Origin: Bacillota bacterium
GTDB lineage: Bacteria > Bacillota > Clostridia > Christensenellales > Aristaeellaceae
Direction of reading: 5' to 3'
Length of the DNA stretch: 38,270 nucleotides
Assembly: GCA_023415715.1 (NCBI GenBank)
Contig: JAEZJP010000280.1
Location: forward strand, 1-38,270
Part shown: positions 22,858-30,529 of the stretch, in pieces
How positions within the stretch are numbered: position 1 is the first letter of the stretch
How the letters are laid out: every line of letters begins with the position of its first letter
Position numbers and translations under genes: made by a program
Notes under the pieces: generated by a model
The model's database searches: none
Seen by the model: the letters and a program-made list of their open reading frames with translations, nothing else
Told to the model about the DNA's origin: nothing

Positions 22858-23541
22858 GTGCAAGGATGTACACCCTTTTTCATGGCAGCCCCCGGCTTTG
22901 CTGTCCCGTGCGGGCTGCCCATGATCATATTTGACTTTGACGGAACGCTGGTCAACAGCATGCATTTGTGCGTGACAGAACTGATTAGGACTTTCCAAGA
23001 TATGAACCTTCCCGTTCCCTCTCAAGCGGAGCTTGAAAAATGCAACGGCCCCTCCCATGAGGAAGCGGCTAAGCTGCTGAAGGTGCCAAGGGATAAGCAG
23101 GCGGAATTTTGCAGGATTCGTGGCGGATACCAGATGTCGCTGATGGATTCCTGCCAAAAAATTTATCCCGGAGTTCCCAAAATGCTGGACATCTTGAGTG
23201 CTTGCGCCAACCTTTGCATCGCCAGCAACGGCAGGCAGGAATATGTGGACAGGTCGCTTTCAAACTGGGGAATCGGGAAATATTTCGTTAAAGCAAAGGG
23301 CGGGGACGTTACCCACACGAAAGGCCAATTGGTAGGAGACCTTTTGAAGGAATACCGCCCCTTACGCGCCGTCATGGTCGGCGACAGGCTGTCGGATATC
23401 CTGGCCGGCAAGGAAAACGGCCTGTATACCGTAGCTGCTGCCTATGGCTTCGGCTCTTTAGAGGAATGGCAGGAGGCGGACAAAAAAGTCCATTCGGTGG
23501 AGGAACTTACGGATATCTGCCTTCAGTTATGCGGACGGTAA
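22858..23541 (+). CDS. HAD-superfamily IA phosphatase (PGP-like)
   Basis: Protein of 227 aa. HAD motifs: FDFDGTLVNS, SNG in CIASNGRQ, the Lys in THTKGQLVGD, and VMVGDRLSDILAGKENG. The four-helix cap and the Gly-rich final motif fit phosphoglycolate phosphatase-like proteins; the true substrate is unknown. I take the GTG at 22858, with TAGGAG seven bases upstream, although ATG 22921 (MIIFDFDGTL) would be the conventional core and lacks a ribosome site. The gene follows serS by ten bases, so co-transcription is likely. Confidence 0.8.
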   Translation: MQGCTPFFMAAPGFAVPCGLPMIIFDFDGTLVNSMHLCVTELIRTFQDMNLPVPSQAELEKCNGPSHEEAAKLLKVPRDKQAEFCRIRGGYQMSLMDSCQKIYPGVPKMLDILSACANLCIASNGRQEYVDRSLSNWGIGKYFVKAKGGDVTHTKGQLVGDLLKEYRPLRAVMVGDRLSDILAGKENGLYTVAAAYGFGSLEEWQEADKKVHSVEELTDICLQLCGR

Positions 23542-23588
23542 TTGTTACGATGGAAGGCATTGCACGTCAAGAATCATGTTTCATCTTT

Positions 23589-23597
23589 TGATATGAT
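23589..23597 (+). promoter_or_regulatory. Possible extended -10 for the GyrI-like gene
   Basis: TGA precedes TATGAT (23592-23597), but no good -35 box stands upstream. Confidence 0.3.
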
Positions 23598-23655
23598 GAA
23601 TATGTGGGTAGGCGTATTCGCCCGACCAATATTCCTTTTGAAGGGTGGAAACAAA

Positions 23656-24117
23656 ATGGCAAAGATTTCAACGATCATATTGATGGAACAGCCGGAACAG
23701 CAGGTGATGTCAATTCGCACAACAATAAACATGAAAGACCTGGCCGATGTGGCTGGTCAGATCTATGGCAAAATCATGGCGCATTTGGCCAAAACCGGAG
23801 AGCTTGCGGCAGGTGCGCCATTTACCTGCTATTATAATGATGACCTGAATAACCTCGATGTGGAAATGGGTTTCCCGGTCGCAAGGTCATTACAGGGCAA
23901 CGATGAAATAACTGCGCGCACTATTCCGGCGCAAAGAGTAATCACAGGGCTTGATCTAGGCCCTTACCGGGAAAGCGACCCACTCTTTTTTGAAATGATG
24001 AAATGGCTTAAGGACAATGAATACGAAGCGCAGGGAACCATATATAATTATTACTTGAACGATCAGAACCGGCCGGAAAGTGAGCTTCTTACAAAGATCG
24101 TTATACCGGTAAAGTAA
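23656..24117 (+). CDS. GyrI-like effector-binding domain protein
   Basis: Protein of 153 aa that seems to be a stand-alone GyrI-like/AraC effector-binding domain. It shows repeated beta-strand patterns (QQVMSIRTTINMKDLA, TIPAQRVITGLDLGPY) and a final LTKIVIPVK typical of this fold, which binds small hydrophobic molecules. The start at 23656 is chosen over the longer frame because GGGTGG lies just upstream; the ribosome site is mediocre. The next gene is an AraC regulator with a related C-terminal domain, so the two may act in one response. Confidence 0.7.
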   Translation: MAKISTIILMEQPEQQVMSIRTTINMKDLADVAGQIYGKIMAHLAKTGELAAGAPFTCYYNDDLNNLDVEMGFPVARSLQGNDEITARTIPAQRVITGLDLGPYRESDPLFFEMMKWLKDNEYEAQGTIYNYYLNDQNRPESELLTKIVIPVK

Positions 24118-24177
24118 GTGTGAAAGCCTTAAAGGGCATTGCTGTGCTGCCGTGGATACGAAACAGGAAGTGTAATT

Positions 24178-25083
24178 ATGCAGTCATGGGAGGCAATCAA
24201 AACTGCCTTGAACTATATTGAAGATCATCTTGGCGAAAGGCTGGATATTGATAGACTGGCCCGCGAAGTATATCTGTCCACGTTCTACTTTCAGCGGCTT
24301 TTCAACCGCTTGGTGGGTAGGCCGGTTATGGAATATGTGAAGCTTCGCCGTCTTGCCAAATCCTCCGATGATTTAATGAACAGCGATGACCGCATACTGG
24401 ATATCGCACTGGCTGTCGGTTTTGATAATCACGAAACCTACTCGCGCTCCTTCAAAGACGCGTACGGATTCACTCCGTCTGATTTTCGTAAAAATCCGCA
24501 GCCATTGACACACTTCATCAAACCTGATATATCCATGCAACATCATCTGATTGATGAAGGCGTTCCGCTTTTAGCGGATGGGATTGTGCTGGAGATACGC
24601 CGTTGCAAATTAGACAAGCCACGCTTTTTTACGGGAATGATAAAGGACGTTCCTTTCCCAAACAAGCCAGGCAGAGACTACTTGGCCGGGCTTTGGACTG
24701 ATTTTCATAAGAAAAAGTCTGCAATCTGCGGCTTGAAGCAGGACGGCAATGAAATCGGCGTCGGCTCGTATGATTTTAGAGAGGGGTATATTACCTATTT
24801 TGTTGGTGCGGAATCGGTTGATGCGCGTGGACCGAATGATAATGATTATTGGACATTACCTCAGGGTAATTATATTGTTTGTTTTTTTGAAGCTGAGAAC
24901 TTCTATCTGCTGACGACGGACGCATTGGATCAGGCAACTGATTATATGTACAACACCTGGCTGCCCGCCAAGAAGATACCGACAGCGGCATTTCTTGCGG
25001 AGATTTATTTTGATGCAATGCCTAATTCGGCTTATATGGAGCTTTGGTTCAAAATTGCAGATTCTGCAAAGGAAGGGCACTGA
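24178..25083 (+). CDS. AraC-family regulator with GyrI-like domain
   Basis: Protein of 301 aa. The N-terminal AraC HTH pair (about 1-105) shows LAREVYLSTFYFQRLFNRLVG and IALAVGFDNHETYSRSFKDAYG, ending TPSDFRKNP. The C-terminal part (about 120-301) is a GyrI-like effector-binding domain. This layout is that of regulators such as Rob or SoxS-like activators that sense small molecules. The ATG at 24178 has AGGAAG seven bases upstream; the earlier frame start at 24139 has none. It follows the stand-alone GyrI-like gene. Targets are unknown. Confidence 0.85.
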   Translation: MQSWEAIKTALNYIEDHLGERLDIDRLAREVYLSTFYFQRLFNRLVGRPVMEYVKLRRLAKSSDDLMNSDDRILDIALAVGFDNHETYSRSFKDAYGFTPSDFRKNPQPLTHFIKPDISMQHHLIDEGVPLLADGIVLEIRRCKLDKPRFFTGMIKDVPFPNKPGRDYLAGLWTDFHKKKSAICGLKQDGNEIGVGSYDFREGYITYFVGAESVDARGPNDNDYWTLPQGNYIVCFFEAENFYLLTTDALDQATDYMYNTWLPAKKIPTAAFLAEIYFDAMPNSAYMELWFKIADSAKEGH

Positions 25084-25095
25084 TACATGGTGGGC

Positions 25096-25130
25096 GGGGA
25101 CGGATTTAAGCCGTCCCCACATTCTTTTCC
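25096..25130 (+). terminator. Terminator after the AraC gene
   Basis: GGGGACGG (25096-25103) pairs with CCGTCCCC (25111-25118), followed by ATTCTTTTCC. Confidence 0.75.
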
Positions 25131-25188
25131 TGTCCAGGTGTGCATATTTGGATTCGTCTCTCTTTGTCTATACCACCCGGCCATAATT

Positions 25189-25197
25189 TGGTATAAT
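25189..25197 (+). promoter_or_regulatory. Extended -10 promoter for the unknown/GNAT pair
   Basis: TGG followed by TATAAT (25192-25197). No -35 at the right spacing was seen, as suits an extended -10 promoter. The gene starts 32 bases later. Confidence 0.5.
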
Positions 25198-25229
25198 CAA
25201 AAAATGGTTTGGCACAAAGGAGGAACAGC

Positions 25230-26297
25230 ATGCTTTTTCAGTCATCGCCCTTTGAAACGCGGGCCGCGTTTTTATGCCGCAACGTTTGCGATTTTCCGGC
25301 TGAATTGACGGCGGATAGGATCGAAGGCTCCGATGGAGAGGATATTCTGGTGGGACTGAAGGTTGTGCGGCAGCTTTTGCTGGATATATACGCGGATACC
25401 GCCACCTATCGAGTGGAGGATGACCTTGAAAGCTATCACCGCCTGACCCAGACCGTTTTGTTTTTGTATACTATAGGGGCCTATGGGGAGCACATGCGGG
25501 AAGGCGAGGTATCCTTCCTGCGTATGGATAAGTCATTGATTCGAAAGCACTTCAAAAAGCCTGCGGCTTTTCACCTGGAGGCGCTGCAAAATTACGGCTT
25601 CTATTTTGAGTATGAGAAAAATGGCCGTACTGCGGAATCTTTTTCCTCCTGCGATGCAGTAAGCATATACAACGAAAGCTGCCCTTCCTTTTTCCAGGCA
25701 CTGAAGTATTTTATATGCCGCACTCCTGTTATGGACAGCAAAAAGGACTACGCCATGCAAACCGACCTGATCATGAGGGCGGATTTTGAAACCGTACTGC
25801 TTCGCGGGGGGAAACGCAAGGAGGATATAAATCCTTTGCGGCCGGATATTTTACGCTCGCTGGGTCCCCAGGCAGATTTATGGAAAGAGCTTGTTTCCAA
25901 TCTCATAATTGGACAGGGGCTGAAGGCAAGCTGCAAATTCTGGTCCTACTGCACGCCCCACTGGATCATTCATTTGATGCGCCAGGGCAAACCGGTTTGC
26001 ATTTTCACAATCCATACGGATGTACTTTTCTTTGAAATGGCAGCGCCTTTTGAGAAGATTGAAGCTATGGCTAAAGATAAGGAACAGCTTGTCCCCTCCA
26101 TCCGGAAAAACATGGAGCAGTTTGGCTGCATACGGTGCGGCCGTTGCGGCGGCGAAAGCATCAGCCTTGTAAACGGCATTTCCCTTTGCACACGTGAGCC
26201 CTGGGCCAGGCGGTTTACCTTTGAAATCACAAACAACATGGAGACCAAGTTCATAGCCGTGATGATAAGCCAAATCCATCAGGAGGGGACTGCATGA
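25230..26297 (+). CDS. Uncharacterised protein with C-terminal Cys motif
   Basis: Protein of 355 aa that I do not recognise. The chain is alpha-rich, with no signal peptide or membrane segment. Near the end it has FGCIRCGRCGGESISLV, then a lone Cys in GISLCTREPW, which could hold a zinc ion. AAAGGAGG lies seven bases before the ATG at 25230. The last bases overlap the start of the GNAT gene (ATGA), so both are translated together. A possible role as a partner of the acetyltransferase is only inference. Confidence 0.5.
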   Translation: MLFQSSPFETRAAFLCRNVCDFPAELTADRIEGSDGEDILVGLKVVRQLLLDIYADTATYRVEDDLESYHRLTQTVLFLYTIGAYGEHMREGEVSFLRMDKSLIRKHFKKPAAFHLEALQNYGFYFEYEKNGRTAESFSSCDAVSIYNESCPSFFQALKYFICRTPVMDSKKDYAMQTDLIMRADFETVLLRGGKRKEDINPLRPDILRSLGPQADLWKELVSNLIIGQGLKASCKFWSYCTPHWIIHLMRQGKPVCIFTIHTDVLFFEMAAPFEKIEAMAKDKEQLVPSIRKNMEQFGCIRCGRCGGESISLVNGISLCTREPWARRFTFEITNNMETKFIAVMISQIHQEGTA

Positions 26298-26800
26298 AAG
26301 ATACATATACTTTTTCTTTGGCTGAGGAAGGGGACCGCGATGCGGCGCTGTCCTTGTACACGGCCTGCTCAAAACTTCCCGGCTGCACCTGGTCTGAGGA
26401 ATATCCTAACCGGGAGTCTTTTGACATTGACCAGGCCAATGGCTGGCTGTATTGCCTGAAGGAAGGTGGCAAGACCATCGCCGTCGTTTCCCTTGGCGAC
26501 TTTCAAGAGCTTCAAGACATTGGCATCCCTTGGAGCGAGGCCATCCGCCATCCTTGCGAACTTGCCCGCATCGGCGTTCTGCCCCTTCATGGCGGCAAGG
26601 GTATAGGTACCCTTGTTTTAAACTGCGCAATAGGCACCGCCCGTAAGTTGAACTTTGACGGCATCCGCCTGCTGGTCAGCCCTCAAAACCCGCCGGCTGT
26701 CGCCATGTACCGCCGCGCCGGATTCAAAACCGCAGGGGAAATAGACATGTACGACAGGCATTGGCTATGCCAAGAACTGGCACTGCCAACGGATGCCTGA
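26294..26800 (+). CDS. GNAT-family N-acetyltransferase
   Basis: Protein of 168 aa with the GNAT acetyl-CoA loop in IGVLPLHGGKGIGTLVLN (residues near 94-111), preceded by a strand (CELARI). It is followed by the typical ending SPQNPPAVAMYRRAGFKTAGEI, with Tyr near the catalytic position. It transfers an acetyl group to an amine, but the acceptor is unknown. Translation is coupled to the preceding unknown gene by a 4-bp overlap. Confidence 0.85.
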   Translation: MKDTYTFSLAEEGDRDAALSLYTACSKLPGCTWSEEYPNRESFDIDQANGWLYCLKEGGKTIAVVSLGDFQELQDIGIPWSEAIRHPCELARIGVLPLHGGKGIGTLVLNCAIGTARKLNFDGIRLLVSPQNPPAVAMYRRAGFKTAGEIDMYDRHWLCQELALPTDA

Positions 26801-26818
26801 CGGGAACGACATTAGAAA

Positions 26819-26858
26819 GGCGGAGCCTTTGCAGCATTCAGCCTGCAAAAGCTCCGCC
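26819..26858. terminator. Long hairpin between GNAT and the MerR gene
   Basis: GGCGGAGCCTTTGCAG and CTGCAAAAGCTCCGCC pair over 16 positions with one mismatch. The genes are convergent, so it may end both transcripts, although the T-run is poor. Confidence 0.55.
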
Positions 26859-26874
26859 GTGCTTTCCATAAATT

Positions 26875-27636
26875 CTATTCCTTCACAAAGGCGGCCACAG
26901 CATCCCTCAAAAATGCCGCGCACCCTTTCACCCGGCTGTCGTAGTAGGCGGTAAAGCGCTCGTCGTCCACATACATCTGCGCAAGACCCATATGTGCTTC
27001 CTTGGAATACTCCTTCCAGGTGTAGGATAGCCATTCCTTATGCATTTGGGCCAGGCACTTGCCTGCTTCTCCCGCGGGGTCGGCCTTTTGCAAAACCGCC
27101 TGCTCCAGTTTGGATATGACCTCCGCTGCCATCTTCTGCATGGCGTCGTATTGTTCCTTCGTCAGGTTCATCATTTTGGAGTTGCTTTCGTCCACCCGCT
27201 TGTCGCCGTACTTTTGCCTGACCTCCGCGCCGTATTTTTCTTCGTTCTCCCGGATCAGGTCTTTTTTGAAGGCCTCAAATTTTTCTTTGTCGCTCATTTC
27301 AATTTTTCCTTTCTCGTGGAGGATCGTCTTCTCCACGCTTTGAATCAGGAGGCTCAGCCGGTCCCTCCTTTTATTGAGTTCCGCAAGATGGCTTAAAAGC
27401 GCCGCCAACCGGTCAAAGGACGGCGTGGAGAGAATGGCCTTGATGTCCGTGAGGCTTAAATCCAGCTCACGGTAATACAGGATCTGCTGAAGTGCGTCCA
27501 CTTCTTTTTCCCCGTAAACCCGGTAGCCCGACGCGGTGACCTTCATGGGCGAAAGCAGCCCGATCTCGTCGTAGTACCTAAGCGTTCGGGTGCTGATCCC
27601 GGCCAATTTCCCCAGTTTCAAAACGGTGTATTCCAT
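26875..27636 (-). CDS. MerR-family regulator with TipAS domain
   Basis: Protein of 253 aa. Residues 1-75 are a MerR HTH (LGKLAGISTRTLRYYDEIGL, then SGYRVYGEKEVDALQQI), followed by a coiled helix (LAELNKRRDRLSLLIQSVEK). Residues about 118-253 match the TipAS antibiotic-recognition fold (YGAEVRQKYGDKRV, YVDDERFTAYYD, GCAAFLRDAVAAFV). TipA relatives bind thiopeptides and other compounds and activate their own promoter. The gene has a MerR-type promoter with a palindrome in its long spacer. No neighbouring resistance gene or exporter is obvious. Confidence 0.85.
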   Translation of the reverse strand: MEYTVLKLGKLAGISTRTLRYYDEIGLLSPMKVTASGYRVYGEKEVDALQQILYYRELDLSLTDIKAILSTPSFDRLAALLSHLAELNKRRDRLSLLIQSVEKTILHEKGKIEMSDKEKFEAFKKDLIRENEEKYGAEVRQKYGDKRVDESNSKMMNLTKEQYDAMQKMAAEVISKLEQAVLQKADPAGEAGKCLAQMHKEWLSYTWKEYSKEAHMGLAQMYVDDERFTAYYDSRVKGCAAFLRDAVAAFVKE

Positions 27637-27659
27637 CTTGCATTCCTCCCGGCAGCATC

Positions 27660-27690
27660 ATAATAAACCTTAACGTAACGTTAATGTCAA
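27660..27690 (-). promoter_or_regulatory. MerR-type promoter with 15-bp palindrome in a 19-bp spacer
   Basis: Minus strand: TTGACA (27685-27690), spacer of 19 bp and TATTAT (27660-27665). The spacer holds TTAACGT A ACGTTAA (27670-27684), a perfect palindrome. The overlong spacer with a central operator is the hallmark of MerR-activated promoters. Confidence 0.8.
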
Positions 27691-27727
27691 GAGTATTTTT
27701 CAACTTTTTTTGCCTTTGTTTCCCCTC

Positions 27728-27756
27728 TTGCAAGCCGCTTTGCTTCGTGATATAAT
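27728..27756 (+). promoter_or_regulatory. dinB promoter
   Basis: TTGCAA (27728-27733), a 17-bp spacer and TATAAT (27751-27756). Confidence 0.8.
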
Positions 27757-27757
27757 G

Positions 27758-27771
27758 AGAACAAATGTTCT
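27758..27771. promoter_or_regulatory. LexA/DinR SOS box of dinB
   Basis: AGAACAAATGTTCT is a palindrome with GAAC-N4-GTTC, the Firmicutes SOS box, directly after the -10. LexA binding there would block transcription until DNA damage. Confidence 0.8.
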
Positions 27772-27789
27772 TTCAATGGAGGGCTGGGG

Positions 27790-28998
27790 GTGGACAGGGT
27801 CATCCTGCATTGCGATTGCAACAGCTACTTCGCTTCGGTGGAATGCATCGAGCGTCCCGAACTGCGCAAGGTGCCCATGGCGGTATGCGGTGATCCGGAC
27901 AGCCGCCACGGCATTATATTGGCCAAAAACGAACTGGCGAAAAAATACGGCGTTGCAACGGCGGAGACTATATGGCAGGCCAAGCGCAAATGTCCCCAAC
28001 TGGTGCTTGTTCCTCCGCATGGGGACAAGTATGAGGAATACTGCAGCAGAATCAACGAAATCTACGCCCAGTACACCGACCAGGTGGAGGCCTGTTCCAT
28101 CGATGAATCCTACCTGGATGTTACCGGCAGCCGGCAATTATTCGGCACAGGGCAGAAGATTGCGGATGCGCTGCGCCTTAGGGTGTGGGAGGAATTGCAG
28201 CTTACCATATCCGTAGGCGTATCCTTCAACAAGCTGTTTGCGAAAATGGGGTCCGATTATAAAAAGCCCAACGCCACCACAGTCATCACCAGGGAAAATT
28301 TTAAGCGCATCCTGTATCCTTTGCCGGTGGAAGCCATGATGTATGTAGGCAAAGCGGCGGCACAGGTGCTGCGCAAAAACTTTATCACAACCATAGGAGA
28401 ATTGGCAAATACCCCGGTAGAGCACTTGAAAAGGCTGCTGGGCGCAGGGGGCGAATCCCTCTGGCAGCAGGCCAACGGTCTGGATGTGAGCCCAGTACTC
28501 AGGCCCGGAGAAGGCGATCCCATAAAAAGCGTTGGCAATGGCATCACCTTCTGCCGAGATCTTGCGGGGCTGGAGGATATGAAGGCGGGCCTTTTGATGC
28601 TGTGCGACAGCGTGGGGGTAAGATTGCGGCGCCACGGGCTGATGGCCAGGTCCATCGCCCTGCACATCAAAGACCCGGCATTAAAAACCATTTCCCGCCA
28701 GGCGCAGCTGCCAGGCGCCGTTTCGACCACGAGGGAATTGTACGAAGCAGCGCTGCCACTTTTGTGCCGCTCCTGGAATGTAAATTCCCCCATCCGCACG
28801 CTGACGGTAACGGCCGGAAGCCTTTGCCTGAAAGAGGAAGGCGGAAGTCAGGTGAGTTTGTTTCCGTCGGAAGCAAAGCGCCAGGAAAAACAGATGAAGC
28901 TGGAGACAGCCATCGACAGTGTGCGCAGCCGCTTTGGCCGGGAGTCCGTGACCGTAGGCACGGTAATGTCTTCCGATGTTTTGAACCAAAAGAGTTGA
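27790..28998 (+). CDS. dinB: DNA polymerase IV (Y-family translesion polymerase)
   Basis: Protein of 402 aa. The catalytic palm shows HCDCNSYFASVE near residue 7 and SIDESYLDVTG near 103, the two acidic motifs. The thumb has TTIGELANTPVEHLKRLLG, and the little-finger domain ends the chain. A C-terminal QVSLFP fits the beta-clamp binding motif. It copies past damaged bases at the cost of fidelity. The GTG start has GGAGGG six bases upstream. The promoter and SOS box point to damage induction. A terminator follows. Confidence 0.92.
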   Translation: MDRVILHCDCNSYFASVECIERPELRKVPMAVCGDPDSRHGIILAKNELAKKYGVATAETIWQAKRKCPQLVLVPPHGDKYEEYCSRINEIYAQYTDQVEACSIDESYLDVTGSRQLFGTGQKIADALRLRVWEELQLTISVGVSFNKLFAKMGSDYKKPNATTVITRENFKRILYPLPVEAMMYVGKAAAQVLRKNFITTIGELANTPVEHLKRLLGAGGESLWQQANGLDVSPVLRPGEGDPIKSVGNGITFCRDLAGLEDMKAGLLMLCDSVGVRLRRHGLMARSIALHIKDPALKTISRQAQLPGAVSTTRELYEAALPLLCRSWNVNSPIRTLTVTAGSLCLKEEGGSQVSLFPSEAKRQEKQMKLETAIDSVRSRFGRESVTVGTVMSSDVLNQKS

Positions 28999-29020
28999 AT
29001 TTCCATTTTTACAGAAAAAT

Positions 29021-29073
29021 TCCTGCTGCATATATTTCTTAAAATAAAACGGAAAAGCAGCAGGAGTTTTTTT
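29021..29073 (+). terminator. Terminator after dinB
   Basis: TCCTGCTGC (29021-29029) pairs with GCAGCAGGA (29057-29065), followed by GT7. Confidence 0.8.
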
Positions 29074-29135
29074 GCCATTGTCGAATAAGCTATCGTTTTC
29101 CGATTCCATTCGGAAAGAAAGGAAATGTCCCGGTT

Positions 29136-30233
29136 ATGTTGAAGGCGATTCGTTCGCTTATCTGTTGGCTGCCCCTATTGACCTTTATTTGCATGAATCC
29201 CGCATCCGGTGAAGCCTCCTCCCTCAGTGAAGATTTGTACAGCTTTCAGGTGCTGATCGGCGGGGAAACCATTGCTCTCCCTAGCACCTTTGATCGCATG
29301 ATTAAGGCAGGTTGGACCTATACCGGCAATGAAGAAGAACTCCTAAAGCCCGAGCAGCGCACCGTTTCTTCCGCCTGGGAGAAAAACGGTGTTTTGCTGT
29401 CCGCCGAAATGGTGAACACTTCCTGGGACGTGCTCCCAGTGGGCCAGTGCGTTCTGGCCGCGGTGCAGCTTAATGATTCCGCAACGCAGGTGATGCTGCC
29501 TGGCGGTGTTCTGCTGGGCGTGTCGGGTTTGAGGGATGTAATGGATGCCTATGGAGCCCCTTCCTCTACCTATGAGGATGGGGATATTTCCCGTTTCACC
29601 TACCAATTGGACTATGACCAGGAGGCTGTGTTTACATTTGCGGAATCCACCGGTGTGCTAAAAAGCGCATCGCTTCGCAATGTGGTCATGGCTGCCGCAC
29701 CGGATCCTACTGTCTTATTAGGCAGTTCCGCTTCCGGTTCGTCTTCCTACCGCATGCCGTCAAGCCTGGGTAACGACCCCTTTTCTTTCCATGTTTCCTA
29801 TGGTGATGCGCTGTACACCCTACCGGCACCTGTAAAGGAGTTTGAAAAAAACGGCTGGGTATTGGGGGAAGGCGCGGATGACGTGGTCAAAGCCTATGGT
29901 TCCGGGCAGCTGACGCTGTCCCGTAGCGGCAAACAGTGGACCACCTGGGTTTATAATGATTCCGACAAAGCTACGCTGGCCGGCAGCTGCCTGATTACCA
30001 CCGTGGTCAGCGATATGGGCCGTGGGGATGTTTCCCTCTTGCTTCCCGGCGGCGTCACCACCGGCATGGCGGAAGAAGAGATGCAAAGCATTTATGCAGG
30101 CATTGATGCCAAAATAAGCGAAACCGATGCTTCGAGGCGTTATGAATATAGCCGTGACGGGGGAGATATCATACTTTCCGTGCGGCTTGATACCGGGCTC
30201 ATCAGCCGGGCGGAAGTCAAAAATTCTCCGTAA
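29136..30233 (+). CDS. Secreted protein with an internal domain duplication
   Basis: Protein of 365 aa with a signal peptide (hydrophobic residues 9-20, ending near ASGEA). Two repeats of about 150 residues follow: residues about 35-190 (YSFQVLIGGETIALPSTFDR, AGWTYTG, MLPGGVLLG) and about 217-360 (FSFHVSYGDALYTLP, NGWVLGEG, LLPGGVTTG). Each contains a GW, an LPGGV and a Tyr/Asp-rich end. No family is recognised. The linker around 195-215 is Ser/Gly-rich. The ribosome site AAAGGAAATG is distant from the ATG. It lies directly upstream of the aro promoter. Confidence 0.6.
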   Translation: MLKAIRSLICWLPLLTFICMNPASGEASSLSEDLYSFQVLIGGETIALPSTFDRMIKAGWTYTGNEEELLKPEQRTVSSAWEKNGVLLSAEMVNTSWDVLPVGQCVLAAVQLNDSATQVMLPGGVLLGVSGLRDVMDAYGAPSSTYEDGDISRFTYQLDYDQEAVFTFAESTGVLKSASLRNVVMAAAPDPTVLLGSSASGSSSYRMPSSLGNDPFSFHVSYGDALYTLPAPVKEFEKNGWVLGEGADDVVKAYGSGQLTLSRSGKQWTTWVYNDSDKATLAGSCLITTVVSDMGRGDVSLLLPGGVTTGMAEEEMQSIYAGIDAKISETDASRRYEYSRDGGDIILSVRLDTGLISRAEVKNSP

Positions 30234-30260
30234 GCAATTTTGCATTTTCCCTGTTTTTCC

Positions 30261-30289
30261 TTGACAGAAGGCTTTGCTTCGGCTATAAT
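30261..30289 (+). promoter_or_regulatory. Consensus promoter of the aro cluster
   Basis: TTGACA (30261-30266), a 17-bp spacer and TATAAT (30284-30289), both exact consensus. Transcription would begin near 30296, 26 bases before the leader ORF. Confidence 0.85.
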
Positions 30290-30321
30290 GCTCGCAAATC
30301 CCAACAATACGGAGGCAATCC

Positions 30322-30438
30322 ATGACAGTTCGTACTTCTTTGAAGGGTCTGTTCTCGTTTATGGGCCGGAGCGGCTACCGCTTCGGCTATTTGAGCAACA
30401 GAAAAAACCCTGGGGAGAAGAGTTTTCCCCGCCGGTAA
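30322..30438 (+). CDS. Aromatic-rich leader peptide of the aro cluster, 38 aa
   Basis: A 38-codon ORF with GGAGG six bases upstream (30311-30315). It holds six aromatic codons (Phe 11, 13, 21, 35; Tyr 19, 23) and no Trp. Codons for Arg16 to Gly22 form hairpin P1 (30365-30374 with 30378-30387). A 6-bp hairpin (CCGCCG, GTAA loop, CGGCGG; 30429-30444) encloses the stop codon. An 8-bp pairing of 30415-30422 with 30465-30472 could disrupt the terminator at 30458-30486. This is the layout of a translation-coupled attenuator: stalling at Tyr/Phe codons would free 30415-30422 and allow aroF transcription, while complete translation would cover it. Confidence 0.6.
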   Translation: MTVRTSLKGLFSFMGRSGYRFGYLSNRKNPGEKSFPRR

Positions 30439-30457
30439 CGGCGGCACAATGCATGTG

Positions 30458-30486
30458 AAGAGAGCTCTTTTCGGGCTCTCTTTTCT
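30458..30486 (+). terminator. Attenuator terminator before aroF
   Basis: AAGAGAGC (30458-30465) pairs with GCTCTCTT (30475-30482) around a 9-nt loop and is followed by TTCTT. It lies between the leader ORF and aroF. Confidence 0.75.
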
Positions 30487-30529
30487 TATATCCTTTCTTG
30501 TACCGCTATAACGCAAAGGAGGTTTCTCC

